The position numbers were made by a program, and so were the translations under genes. A DNA stretch of 64,000 nt. Origin: Dysgonomonas sp. PF1-14. Lineage in GTDB: Bacteria; Bacteroidota; Bacteroidia; Bacteroidales; Dysgonomonadaceae. A model generated the notes under the pieces. It was not told where the DNA came from. It worked only from the letters and a program-made list of their open reading frames with translations, and made no database searches. Of this stretch, positions 42,330-50,992 are shown in pieces (positions within the stretch are counted from its first letter, which is position 1; every line of letters starts with the position of its first letter). The stretch spans positions 186,001 to 250,000 of the forward strand of contig NZ_JARXWN010000001.1 in the NCBI RefSeq assembly GCF_029892965.1, written 5' to 3'.

Positions 42330-43790
42330 TTACAAACTTTCGCCGAAGTCTTCCCTGAATTTAGCCATTAGTTGTTGCGGCCAGTCGCTCACAGGTTCCA
42401 GCCCTCCCATGAAGAAGCGCAATACGGGCGGCTCGTACACAAAGCGCAACCCACCTATCAAATGGCGGTTTTCGTAGAGCCATGTCATACGGTCTTCTAC
42501 ATATTTGATTTGTGAAAGGGTGAATACGCGGCGAGGTATGGCAAGACGCAGAAGCTCCATGTCGGCATAAGTCTCGTTTCCGTATTCGTCACGCTGATTA
42601 GAGACTGAGCCACGTTCCATACCGCGAATACCCGATATGAGGAAGAATGCCGCTGCGAGTGATCCGGCAGGATACTCAGTCTGAGGGATATGTGCACAGA
42701 TCTCCATTGCATTTACGTGTGCACCCAATACGCCCGGAGGGGTTACCATCGGAATCCCTTTTTTGTCCAGTGAATTTACCAGATATTCTATAAATTGCGG
42801 GCTTTGACAAATCATACTCTCGTCCAATGTTTCGTATAACCCTACTGCAATAGCTTCGATTTCGCGTACCGACATACCGCCATAAGTAAGGAATCCTTCG
42901 AATAACGGAACCAGTGGTTCCAGTTCTTTGAAGATGGCGAGATTGTTGGTGCAGATACCACCACCACGTGACGAACTCAGTTTACGTGCCGAGAAGTAAA
43001 CCAGATCGGCAAGTCCTGTCATGCAGAGTATGATCTCAGCCATCGAACTTTCTTTAAATTCTTCTTCACGTTGTTTTATCAACCATGCGTTTTCTCCGAG
43101 CAGGCTGGCGTCGAGTACCAGACGGATGCCGTATTTGTCGGCTATCGAGCGCACTCCCCGTAGATTCTCTATAGAGAATGGCTGTCCGCCTATGAGGTTG
43201 GTAGAGGCTTCCATCCGTATGTACGGGATGTTTGCCGCACCATGTTTATTAATACATTTCTCGAGTTTTTCGAGATTCATGTTCCCTTTGAAGGGATGTT
43301 TGCTGTTTATAACATACGCTTCGTCATACAGCAGCTCTTCTATCTTACCGCCGTATTGGGTGATATGCGCCATTGCAGTGGTGAAGTGATAGTTCATCGG
43401 CACAATGCTTCCCTTGCGGATATATGCGTTTGAAATGATGTTTTCGGCAGCGCGTCCCTGATGCACAGGCAGCAGGTATTTCTTGCCTAAAACGTCTTCT
43501 ACAGCTTTCTGATATCGTACAAAACTTTGTGAGCCTGCATAGGCGTCGTCTGCTATCATCATCGCGCCCATTTGCCTGTCACTCATGGCATTGGTGCCAC
43601 TGTCGGTAAGCATATCGAGGAAGACGTCTTTGGTGTCGAGCCTGAATGTGTTGAATCCGGCTTCATATAATGCTTCGAGGCGACGTTCGATGGGAACTAA
43701 ATGCAGTTTTTGTACAACACGTACTTTGTGCAACTCCAGCGGAATATCTTCCCCGCTGTAAAACTTGATCTTAGAAGAATTTTCAGACAT
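42330..43790 (-). CDS. Beta-eliminating lyase related to tyrosine phenol-lyase/tryptophanase
   Basis: The 486-residue PLP enzyme aligns along its length with TnaA and TPL: TKDVFLDMLTDSGTNAMSDRQ, the PLP-phosphate segment PVHQGRAAEN (near 108), D227 of the pyridine-nitrogen site, the PLP lysine K270 in FSARKLSSSRGGG, and carboxylate-binding R415/R420 in LLRLAIPRR. Positions known to favour phenol over indole release look TPL-like: F136-T137-T138 (against DTT in TnaA), M391-E392-R393-G394, and F459-F460 in place of the TnaA HF. Yet the active-site Arg following D227, conserved in both enzymes, is Leu230, and the GGHA-F-DA strand reads GAHVNAME. It should split an aromatic amino acid to pyruvate, ammonia and an arene, but the substrate is open. 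It is a single gene. Confidence 0.85.
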   Translation of the reverse strand: MSENSSKIKFYSGEDIPLELHKVRVVQKLHLVPIERRLEALYEAGFNTFRLDTKDVFLDMLTDSGTNAMSDRQMGAMMIADDAYAGSQSFVRYQKAVEDVLGKKYLLPVHQGRAAENIISNAYIRKGSIVPMNYHFTTAMAHITQYGGKIEELLYDEAYVINSKHPFKGNMNLEKLEKCINKHGAANIPYIRMEASTNLIGGQPFSIENLRGVRSIADKYGIRLVLDASLLGENAWLIKQREEEFKESSMAEIILCMTGLADLVYFSARKLSSSRGGGICTNNLAIFKELEPLVPLFEGFLTYGGMSVREIEAIAVGLYETLDESMICQSPQFIEYLVNSLDKKGIPMVTPPGVLGAHVNAMEICAHIPQTEYPAGSLAAAFFLISGIRGMERGSVSNQRDEYGNETYADMELLRLAIPRRVFTLSQIKYVEDRMTWLYENRHLIGGLRFVYEPPVLRFFMGGLEPVSDWPQQLMAKFREDFGESL

Positions 43791-43969
43791 GATATTAGTT
43801 ATAGTATATGTTTAAATTAAAGTCGTGCAATATATGAATAATTCTTCAATAAGAAACATTTTTGAGTGAAATAGAAATAAAAATACCTTTATTTTGCAGC
43901 AAAGGTGTCTTTTTGGAGCTTTGGGGCTGTATTTTGTGTGAAAGGATAACTATGTGTAGAATGAGTAAC

Positions 43970-46681
43970 CTAATAATACCCTCCTTCGTATATTTCCTCT
44001 CCCGTATCGGCTGCTTTTTTCCCTTTACCCATTATTATATTGAACTTGTAGGAAAAGCTCACCATAAAATACTGGTTTACCGAGTTTGAACGCGAATCGG
44101 ACATATAGTTTCCGCTCACTTGTCGTGAGATGGTGTTACGGTCGTCGAGTATGTCGTACATCTGTACTTTGAGTGTTCCTCTTTTCTTTTTCAGGAACAG
44201 TTTTGAGATGGAAGCATTCCAGAGTACCTCGCTTGTTTTGAAATCGTCGCCATAACCCGAATAGTATGAGTAGCTCAGGTTGCTCTGTACCGAGAAATCG
44301 TAAGGCAATTTCAGTAATGCCGTATGATTGAGGCTGTAGTTTGTCGTATTTCTGTCCTGCGATTCGCTCAGGTTGTTGCGGGTCATATTGTATGTAATGC
44401 CCAAACGCAGGCTGGTTTCAAACTTATCACTTCTGAACCGTCCGGTAATCTGTTCGCCCAAAACAACATTATGTGTTATTGCTTTTTCCCCGTTTGTATA
44501 ACCTATGTTCTTATAGTAATTGGTATAAGTACTATTACCGACATTAAACTTCTTGTTTTTCAGCGGGGTGTCGAATATGAAGTTGAGGTTAGCACCCATA
44601 TTTCCGCTTACATTGCGGTATGTATTTGTACTGTTTCCCTGCCCGTCAATCAGTGTGTAGTCGACAATATTATTGAATGTATAATTGAATCCTGCCGAGA
44701 TCATCAGGAAGCGGCTTGTCTCATAGTTCGATTTCTGGTAATACATATTGAAATTGTTGCTGTAGCTCGGTTTCAGGTTCGGATTGCCATAATACTTCGA
44801 TAAGGCATTCACTATAACCGTATCGGCAGACAACTGGCTGATACCCGGCTGGCTGGTAGAACCGGAGTAGTTGAAGTCGAGACTGGAATTGTCATTCGGT
44901 GTATATGAGAAATTGAGATTCGGTGAAAAGTTCACTACATTCTGTTTCAGATTCTCAATAATAGAATCGCCCAGCGTGATTTTACTTTTAGAATAAGACG
45001 GGTCTACACTGAATCCGACAGTGTATCTGTATTTCTTTTTTGTTGCCTGAAAGTTGAGGCTGATATTCTGATTGATATAGTCATTATCAGTATTACGGGT
45101 GTATGCCGTATCGATGATGGTATAGTTGCCGTCATCGTCCATACGGCGCACATCACGCAGGCGTTCCGATTTGCTATTGTTGAGCGAGTATGAAAATTGC
45201 AATCTGTAATCTTTGCCTAACGGTTCTACATACGACATTGAGATGTTGTAGCTGTTGGTCTTATTATCAGTATTGTTGCGCTGATCGATTATCTTATCGG
45301 GTGTATCTCCCGAATATTGGGTGAGAGAATAATTTGTACCCTTACTGTTATCTTTTCTGAACGAGTTGTTGAGCGTCAGGCTTATTGTACGTCCCTTATC
45401 GTTCAATTTCCGCCCCATAGTGATAAAACTGTTCACTGAATAACCGTTGCCGCGCGAATGGCTTAGCGACTGCCCCGAAGTGGTGTCTGACTGAGCTACA
45501 TAAGATATGTTGGTCGAATTATTATCACTTTTGTTATTATTGAAACTGACATACGACCGCGCATATACTGTTGTCAGCGAATCGGGTTTCCATTGTAGAT
45601 TAATTCCCAGATTTGTATTGTTGCGTTTGCTGAGGGACGACATATCTTGTTTAGAAAAACGGTCACCTTCCGAAAGGAATGTCTGTGTATTCGTTTTTGT
45701 CTCCATCAGATTCTCATTGTTTGAGTATCTGATGTTACCGCCTATCTTGAATTTTTCCGATACTTCTATCTGTGCACTTGCTCCGACATTTTTGTTCTTG
45801 TCTATACCATTGTCCATTCCTATCGAATACTCGTTGTCGTTCACATTGCTCATATCGCCGACAAATGATATCTGATTACCGTTTCGCATATAGTTCACCA
45901 ATGCTTTGTTGGCATACTTGTCATCGCTTCCGTATCCGGCTCTTACATCTCCGAATATGCTTTGCTTCAACTCTTCTTTGACTACCAGATTCAGTACCTG
46001 ATCGGGGTCTTTATCTCTGAATCCGGTTATCTTGGCCGTTTCGGATTCTTCTTTATACAGTTGCAGTTTTTTTATCATATTGGCCGGAAGATTAGCAAGC
46101 GCCATCGGTATGTCGTTTCCGAAAAACTCTTTTCCGTCCACCAGTATCTTTTTTACGGGTTTTCCGTTCGCGGTGATGTTTCCGTTTGCGTCTACTTCTA
46201 TGCCCGGAATCTTGCGTATCATATCCTGTAGCATATCGCTTTCCTGCGAACTGTATGAAGCAGCATTGTATTCTATGGTATCTCCTTTGACTACAATGTC
46301 GGGTACTTGGGCTTCTATGACGGCTGCACCAAGTTCTACGGTATTCTCTTGCAGGAAGATGTCGCCGAACGAATAATCGGGTTCTTTTGCGGAAGTATTA
46401 AAGTTTTGTAAAAAAGTTTTATATCCTATAAACGATACTTCAAGGATATACTCTCCTCCCGTTGCGCTCAGACGGAATTTACCCTTGTCATTTGTGGCTA
46501 CAGCCTGTAATTCGGTACTGTCTTTGACATTCATCAGGCGTACAGTGGCAAAGGGGATGCTTTCTTTTGTATTTTCGTCATATACTGTACCCTGTATATA
46601 TCCCTTCGAGCCTTTTGCGGCTGTCTGTGCGACGGCCGAAAGGCTTATGACGGACAATAAGAGTATATATAGATATTTCAT
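43970..46681 (-). CDS. Large outer-membrane beta-barrel protein with CarboxypepD-reg and plug domains
   Basis: The 903-residue protein has a signal peptide ending SAVAQ at residue 19. A carboxypeptidase-regulatory-like beta-sandwich follows (GYIQGTVYDENTKESIPFATV to about 105), then a plug-like domain (about 120-215: DMLQDMIRKIPGIEVDANGN, KKILVDGKEFFGNDI). A large barrel to the C-terminus corresponds to the OMP_b-brl_3 family, rich in Asn/Ser loops. It resembles TonB-dependent receptors, but I see no TonB box and no SusD partner gene, and the cargo is unknown. The tail MGKGKKAADTGEEIYEGGYY extends past the last strand. It is a single gene. Confidence 0.88.
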   Translation of the reverse strand: MKYLYILLLSVISLSAVAQTAAKGSKGYIQGTVYDENTKESIPFATVRLMNVKDSTELQAVATNDKGKFRLSATGGEYILEVSFIGYKTFLQNFNTSAKEPDYSFGDIFLQENTVELGAAVIEAQVPDIVVKGDTIEYNAASYSSQESDMLQDMIRKIPGIEVDANGNITANGKPVKKILVDGKEFFGNDIPMALANLPANMIKKLQLYKEESETAKITGFRDKDPDQVLNLVVKEELKQSIFGDVRAGYGSDDKYANKALVNYMRNGNQISFVGDMSNVNDNEYSIGMDNGIDKNKNVGASAQIEVSEKFKIGGNIRYSNNENLMETKTNTQTFLSEGDRFSKQDMSSLSKRNNTNLGINLQWKPDSLTTVYARSYVSFNNNKSDNNSTNISYVAQSDTTSGQSLSHSRGNGYSVNSFITMGRKLNDKGRTISLTLNNSFRKDNSKGTNYSLTQYSGDTPDKIIDQRNNTDNKTNSYNISMSYVEPLGKDYRLQFSYSLNNSKSERLRDVRRMDDDGNYTIIDTAYTRNTDNDYINQNISLNFQATKKKYRYTVGFSVDPSYSKSKITLGDSIIENLKQNVVNFSPNLNFSYTPNDNSSLDFNYSGSTSQPGISQLSADTVIVNALSKYYGNPNLKPSYSNNFNMYYQKSNYETSRFLMISAGFNYTFNNIVDYTLIDGQGNSTNTYRNVSGNMGANLNFIFDTPLKNKKFNVGNSTYTNYYKNIGYTNGEKAITHNVVLGEQITGRFRSDKFETSLRLGITYNMTRNNLSESQDRNTTNYSLNHTALLKLPYDFSVQSNLSYSYYSGYGDDFKTSEVLWNASISKLFLKKKRGTLKVQMYDILDDRNTISRQVSGNYMSDSRSNSVNQYFMVSFSYKFNIIMGKGKKAADTGEEIYEGGYY

Positions 46682-47036
46682 CAGTATATAATCAGTTTTA
46701 GAGACAACGAAGATAACATTTTTTATTATAGAGTATAAAATCGTCAGAATTCGTTAAAGACCGACAACTTTTATATCAAAAAAAAATGCTTACTTTGTGC
46801 AACTTATTTGGAAACTGTTTAAATTTTATGCGAATATTATTTTATTATTCCTCTTCTTTCGTCCATTTTTAGTCTGTTTTCGGCTAATTTTTGCTTTCAC
46901 TCGGCTCAAGTAGCCCGCTACTATCGCTTCCCGGAAACAAAAATTATCTCCAAAACAATTCTAAAAATCAAAACGAATAAAATTTAAGTAGTTTCCCATT
47001 CATATAAAATAGAACGTAAAAAAAGATCGAAGGATT
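46682..47036. other. Gene-free region with second long-palindrome element
   Basis: No gene is seen. The palindrome at 46810-46996 fills most of the space, ending 40 bases before glyS. A sequence near 46789-46797 (TTACTTTG) resembles a -7 box with one mismatch; if it is used, the palindrome is transcribed as part of the glyS leader. Confidence 0.65.
46810..46996. mobile_element. MITE-like long palindrome, copy 2
   Basis: The 187-bp element has arms GGAAACTGTTTAAATTTTA and TAAAATTTAAGTAGTTTCC, which pair over 19 bp with two G-T wobbles, and centre AGTAG-CCCG-CTACT. It matches 9868-10051 in length, in the inner TTTAAATTTTA, in TTTTTAG blocks and in the TAGCCCGCTA core. The outermost bases differ between copies (GAGTCTG against GGAAACTG) but pair within each copy, and the centre shows a matched A-T to G-C change. 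No coding capacity is present. Confidence 0.6.
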
Positions 47037-48575
47037 ATGTCAGAAGATGTTTTTAAGAAGATTGTTTCGCATTGCAAAGAGTATGGCTTTGTATTTCAGT
47101 CCAGTGAGATATACGATGGTTTAAGTGCTGTGTACGACTACGGGCAGATGGGTGTGGAACTGAAAAACAACATCAAGAAGTATTGGTGGGATAGTATGGT
47201 ATTGCTACATGAAAATGTAGTAGGTATCGACTCGGCTATATTTATGCACCCTACTATATGGAAGGCTTCGGGGCACGTAGATGCTTTTAACGATCCGTTG
47301 ATCGACAACAAGGACAGTAAAAAACGTTATCGTGCCGATGTATTGATAGAAGAATACATGGCGAAGATTGACGAAAAAATAAACAAAGAAGTAGAAAAAG
47401 CTGCAAAACGTTTCGGAGAAAGCTTTGACGAAGCTATGTTTCGCCAAACTAACCCACGAGTACTTGAAAATGTACAGAAACGTGATGAGGTTCATGCTCG
47501 TTTTGCAAAAGCACTGAATGATAACAATCTGGAAGAACTTCGCCAGATCATCATCGACTGCGAGATAGTAGACCCGATAAGCGGTACACGTAATTGGACA
47601 GATGTGCGTCAGTTTAACCTTATGTTTGCAACAGAAATGGGTTCTACTGCCGACGGTGCAACGAAAGTTTACCTGCGTCCCGAAACGGCACAGGGAATTT
47701 TCGTAAACTTCCTGAATGTGCAGAAAACAGGTCGTATGAAAATACCGTTCGGTATAGCTCAGATAGGTAAGGCTTTCCGTAACGAGATAGTAGCACGTCA
47801 GTTCATATTCCGTATGCGTGAGTTCGAACAGATGGAAATGCAGTTCTTTGTTCGTCCGGGTGAAGAACTGGAATGGTTTGCCAAATGGAAAGATATTCGT
47901 ATGAAATGGCACAAGGCACTTGGCTTCGGAGATAAAAAATACCGTTTCCACGATCATGACAAGCTTGCACACTATGCGAATGCGGCTACAGATGTGGAAT
48001 TTGAGATGCCGTTCGGATTCAAGGAGGTAGAGGGTATCCACTCCCGTACAGACTTTGACCTGAGTAGCCATGAAGAATATTCGGGTAAAAAATTACAATA
48101 TTTCGATCCTGAACTCAATAAATCATATACTCCTTACGTTATTGAAACGTCTATCGGTGTAGATCGTATGTTCCTGTCCGTTATGTCGGCAGCATACTGC
48201 GAAGAAGAACTCGAAGGTGGCGAAAGTCGTGTAGTACTAAAGCTGCCGGCAGCTCTGGCTCCGATAAAACTGGCGGTATTGCCGCTGGTAAAAAAAGACG
48301 GACTACCGGAAAAGGCGCGCGAGATAATTGATAATCTGAAGTTTGATTTCAAATGTCAATATGACGAGAAAGACAGTATCGGTAAGCGTTACCGCCGTCA
48401 GGATGCCATTGGGACTCCATACTGCGTGACAGTAGATCATCAGTCGCTTGAGGACAATACGGTGACTATCCGTTACCGCGATACAATGGAGCAGGAGCGT
48501 GTGGCAATAGATAAGCTGGCTGATATTATTGCCGATAAAGTAAGTATGAAAAACCTGTTGAAAACAACGTTGTAA
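47037..48575 (+). CDS. glyS: Glycyl-tRNA synthetase (class II, alpha2 type)
   Basis: The 512-residue protein starts DVFKKIVSHCKEYGFVFQSS. It has class II motif 2 around FRNEIVARQFIFRMREFEQ (near residue 260), motif 3 near YVIETSIGVDRM, and a C-terminal anticodon-binding domain (PIKLAVLPLVKK onward). It belongs to the single-chain dimeric glycyl-tRNA synthetases found in Bacteroidetes, eukaryotes and Gram-positives rather than the alpha2beta2 enterobacterial type. It is followed after 66 bases by an FKBP-type lipoprotein gene, an order often seen in Bacteroidales. Confidence 0.96.
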   Translation: MSEDVFKKIVSHCKEYGFVFQSSEIYDGLSAVYDYGQMGVELKNNIKKYWWDSMVLLHENVVGIDSAIFMHPTIWKASGHVDAFNDPLIDNKDSKKRYRADVLIEEYMAKIDEKINKEVEKAAKRFGESFDEAMFRQTNPRVLENVQKRDEVHARFAKALNDNNLEELRQIIIDCEIVDPISGTRNWTDVRQFNLMFATEMGSTADGATKVYLRPETAQGIFVNFLNVQKTGRMKIPFGIAQIGKAFRNEIVARQFIFRMREFEQMEMQFFVRPGEELEWFAKWKDIRMKWHKALGFGDKKYRFHDHDKLAHYANAATDVEFEMPFGFKEVEGIHSRTDFDLSSHEEYSGKKLQYFDPELNKSYTPYVIETSIGVDRMFLSVMSAAYCEEELEGGESRVVLKLPAALAPIKLAVLPLVKKDGLPEKAREIIDNLKFDFKCQYDEKDSIGKRYRRQDAIGTPYCVTVDHQSLEDNTVTIRYRDTMEQERVAIDKLADIIADKVSMKNLLKTTL

Positions 48576-48641
48576 ATTATGAATTATAAATTATAAGTTA
48601 TGAATAAAATTGTTTTATAACTTGTAACTAATGACTTAAAT

Positions 48642-49199
48642 ATGAATAAAAAACCGTTTATATTAATAGTGCTGTTCGCTGCTTTGGCTTTTCTGGCCTC
48701 GTGTTCATCTGATGATGATACCGGAATAGATGAAGAGTGGAAGGCTTATCAACAGAGCATAGTGGACAAGACGGCTGCAAATACGGCTGAATATAAATAT
48801 TATACATCCCGTAGTGGGAACGGAAGAGTGTACTGGAAACAAATCACTGACTTTGTTCCTGATACAGGTGAAGAAGATTATAACAAAGAGTTGTACCCTC
48901 AGTTTACAGATAGCGTTCATGTGCGCTATACCGGTTGGTATTATTACAAAGATGGTACTAAGTATACCTTCGATAGTACTGAAAATAATGGCACGATGTA
49001 TAAGGCCAGAGTAGGTTCGAATATCGACGGATGGGCAACAATGCTGCAAAATATGAAAGAAGGTGATCAGGTAGAGATATGTGTGCCTTACATGTTGGGT
49101 TACGGAGTATATGCTTATAATAGCATTCCGGGCTATACTACGTTATGGTTTAAAATGAAGCTGCTGAAAATAATACCACTCGATCCGAACAGAAAATAG
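48642..49199 (+). CDS. FKBP-type peptidyl-prolyl isomerase lipoprotein
   Basis: The 185-residue protein has lipobox FLASC (Cys near residue 21) with an acidic Ser-Ser-Asp-Asp-Asp tether. The FKBP fold is indicated by SVHVRYTGWYYYKDGTKYTF (the usual VxVxYTGxLxxGxxFDSS) and VGSNIDGWATMLQNMKEGDQ followed by VEICVPYMLGYG. Its aromatic residues partly match the isomerase pocket. It probably assists folding in the periplasm or outer membrane. It is downstream of glyS and ends in a strong terminator. Confidence 0.88.
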   Translation: MNKKPFILIVLFAALAFLASCSSDDDTGIDEEWKAYQQSIVDKTAANTAEYKYYTSRSGNGRVYWKQITDFVPDTGEEDYNKELYPQFTDSVHVRYTGWYYYKDGTKYTFDSTENNGTMYKARVGSNIDGWATMLQNMKEGDQVEICVPYMLGYGVYAYNSIPGYTTLWFKMKLLKIIPLDPNRK

Positions 49200-49221
49200 G
49201 AAGAATCATAATATAATGAAG

Positions 49222-49252
49222 AGGAGTTCAGCACATACTGAACTCCTTTTTT
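49222..49252 (+). terminator. Terminator after the FKBP lipoprotein gene
   Basis: AGGAGTTCAG (49222-49231) and CTGAACTCCT (49238-49247) form a 10-bp stem with a six-base loop, followed by TTTTT. It lies 22 bases past the stop and before the convergent marC-like gene. Confidence 0.9.
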
Positions 49253-49275
49253 ATGTTTTAGTTGCCTATATTCCT

Positions 49276-49878
49276 TTAAGGGATTTGTTTCAGACTATCC
49301 AGTAAGGCATTGATGTTTGCAGTGAACAATCTTACGGCAATGGCCATGACGATAACACCGAAGAACTTACGCAGAACATACACACCTCCTATTCCGAGCA
49401 GTTTTTCCACTACGTTCAGATAACGAAGTACCAGAAAAACGATAATCATGTTGAGAAACAGCGCTATTATGATATTCGACACGTCATACTCGGCACGCAT
49501 CGACAACAATACGGTAAATGTTCCCGGCCCTGCTATCAATGGGAAAACGATAGGTACAAGAGTCTTCGAGCCACCCGGCGCATCATTCTTGAAGACCTCC
49601 ACACCGAATATCATTTCGATGGAGATAATAAAGATAACCAGTGCTCCGGCTACTGCAAATGAAGAAACATCGACATTAAACATGTTGAGTATCCATTTAC
49701 CGACAAACAGGAAAGCTGTCATAATGATAAATGAATAGATGGCAGCCTGCAACGGGTTTACATCCCTTCCTTCTCCTTTGAAACTTAGGAATATAGGGAT
49801 CGATCCCGATACGTCTATTAATACAAACAGGACTACAAACGCACTTAATATCTGTGTTAAATTGATATCGAAACCCAT
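49276..49878 (-). CDS. MarC-family integral membrane protein
   Basis: From the ATG at 49878 (MGFDINLTQILSAFVVLFVL) the protein has 200 residues; an ATG at 49914 adds 12 polar residues. It has six membrane segments with MarC signatures: LIDVSGSIPIFLSF (near residue 17), a central VPIVFPLIAGPGTFTVLLS, and a C-terminal GVIVMAIAVRLFTANI. MarC-type proteins (UPF0056) were once linked to multiple antibiotic resistance, but this was not confirmed and the function remains unknown. The gene is convergent with the FKBP lipoprotein gene. Confidence 0.9.
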   Translation of the reverse strand: MGFDINLTQILSAFVVLFVLIDVSGSIPIFLSFKGEGRDVNPLQAAIYSFIIMTAFLFVGKWILNMFNVDVSSFAVAGALVIFIISIEMIFGVEVFKNDAPGGSKTLVPIVFPLIAGPGTFTVLLSMRAEYDVSNIIIALFLNMIIVFLVLRYLNVVEKLLGIGGVYVLRKFFGVIVMAIAVRLFTANINALLDSLKQIP

Positions 49879-50129
49879 AATATTTGCTTTTTTTAAGATT
49901 TGGTAAAGATACATATTTTTGAGTCACCAAAAAAGCTGATAAAAAACATAAAAATATTTTTCATTCAAATTTAACCAAAATGTAATCGGAAAAGTTTATC
50001 TATAAGAAGGATTCAGTTAACAGTGAGCAGTCAATAGTTAACAATAAGCGATCTTTGAAAGAGTGGAATTTTTGTAAAGAATGTCAGATTTTAGTTAAAA
50101 TATAAAGGAGTATAATTCAATAAATTTCA

Positions 50130-50137
50130 TACTTTTG
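50130..50137 (+). promoter_or_regulatory. Promoter -7 box ahead of the 50160 gene
   Basis: TACTTTTG fits TAnnTTTG, 22 bases before the start codon. An inverted copy of the scattered TTTTAACTAAAA motif lies just upstream (50089-50100). Confidence 0.5.
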
Positions 50138-50159
50138 TTTTTTATCAAAACACGGCTTT

Positions 50160-50861
50160 ATGAAGAAGATGGTTATTCTATTGCTGTTTATTCCTATTTT
50201 TACAGCATTGGGCGCACAAAATAAAGAACTGATTAATGAGCACTTCGGAAGAACAAAGAAATTTGGGATAGGAGTGACAAGAGATATACCAACTGTGTTG
50301 TACTCACGGTTTGACGAGCAGAGTAAATTTGCGACTTTTTATTTAAGTGAGTCGGATGGTGAGGATAAAATAGTACTGGCACCCGACGATTTTACAAGCT
50401 TGTGTTCGCCATTTTATTTTTCGTCAAGTAAAGGGATTTACAATTATACTGATGTCACTTTTAGGGTGATCAACAGTACGAATAATTGGATGGAAATCGT
50501 TTTTAACGAAAAAGAAGGGCTTACCTGTTATGTAAAAAGAGATGAACGGACACGTTTTCAGACATGGGAGGAGTATTTCTTGGGTAAAAACTGGCGTTAT
50601 ATCAAAGACGATGAATATCTGGGTGGGCAGTCGTTGCCCAAGCTAATGATTAAATTGAGTGGGCAATCTATTCATGATAAGATAAAAGGGAGTGTAATAC
50701 ACAAAAAACTGTCGCTTAATTGTCATGCGACACAGGTTGTTGGAGAATGGATATATGTGGAATCGACTGCATATGATGTGGATAAGATAGAGGGTTGGGT
50801 AAGATGGCGAAAAGATAATAATGTACTGATCGCTATACAGGAAACATGGGGACTGGAATAG
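50160..50861 (+). CDS. Hypothetical secreted protein
   Basis: The 233-residue protein has a signal peptide (KKMVILLLFIPIFTALGAQ) and a beta-rich mature domain with several Trp/Tyr (NNWMEIVFNEKEGLTCYVKR, TWEEYFLGKNWRYIKDDEYL) and the late segment VGEWIYVES. No family was recognised. The promoter box and signal peptide support it as a real gene. It is a single gene with a 131-base gap to nadE, in which an inverted copy of the TTTTAACTAAAA motif also lies. Confidence 0.72.
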   Translation: MKKMVILLLFIPIFTALGAQNKELINEHFGRTKKFGIGVTRDIPTVLYSRFDEQSKFATFYLSESDGEDKIVLAPDDFTSLCSPFYFSSSKGIYNYTDVTFRVINSTNNWMEIVFNEKEGLTCYVKRDERTRFQTWEEYFLGKNWRYIKDDEYLGGQSLPKLMIKLSGQSIHDKIKGSVIHKKLSLNCHATQVVGEWIYVESTAYDVDKIEGWVRWRKDNNVLIAIQETWGLE

Positions 50862-50967
50862 ATTCAGATAAAACTGAAACTGTTGTCACATTTGTCAGGT
50901 TTTAGTTAATATTCTACATCTTAAAAGTCATGATAACTTAAAAGAGTTACAAAAGAAAAAACTTTTG

Positions 50968-50975
50968 TAAGTTTG
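50968..50975 (+). promoter_or_regulatory. Promoter -7 box for nadE
   Basis: TAAGTTTG fits TAnnTTTG, 17 bases before the nadE start, which leaves a very short leader. Confidence 0.5.
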
Positions 50976-50992
50976 CAAAAATATTTGATGTT

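Noticed and set aside
47205..48071. Long open frame (288 codons) on the minus strand opposite glyS
   Set aside because: It lies entirely within glyS, which is unmistakable. The frame encodes a Cys/Phe/Tyr-rich sequence with no family features and exists only as a by-product of glyS codon use.
48576..48641. AATTATGAATTATAAATTATAA repeats between glyS and the FKBP gene
   Set aside because: This is short AT-rich sequence of a kind common between Bacteroidetes genes. Symmetry is weak and no function can be argued.
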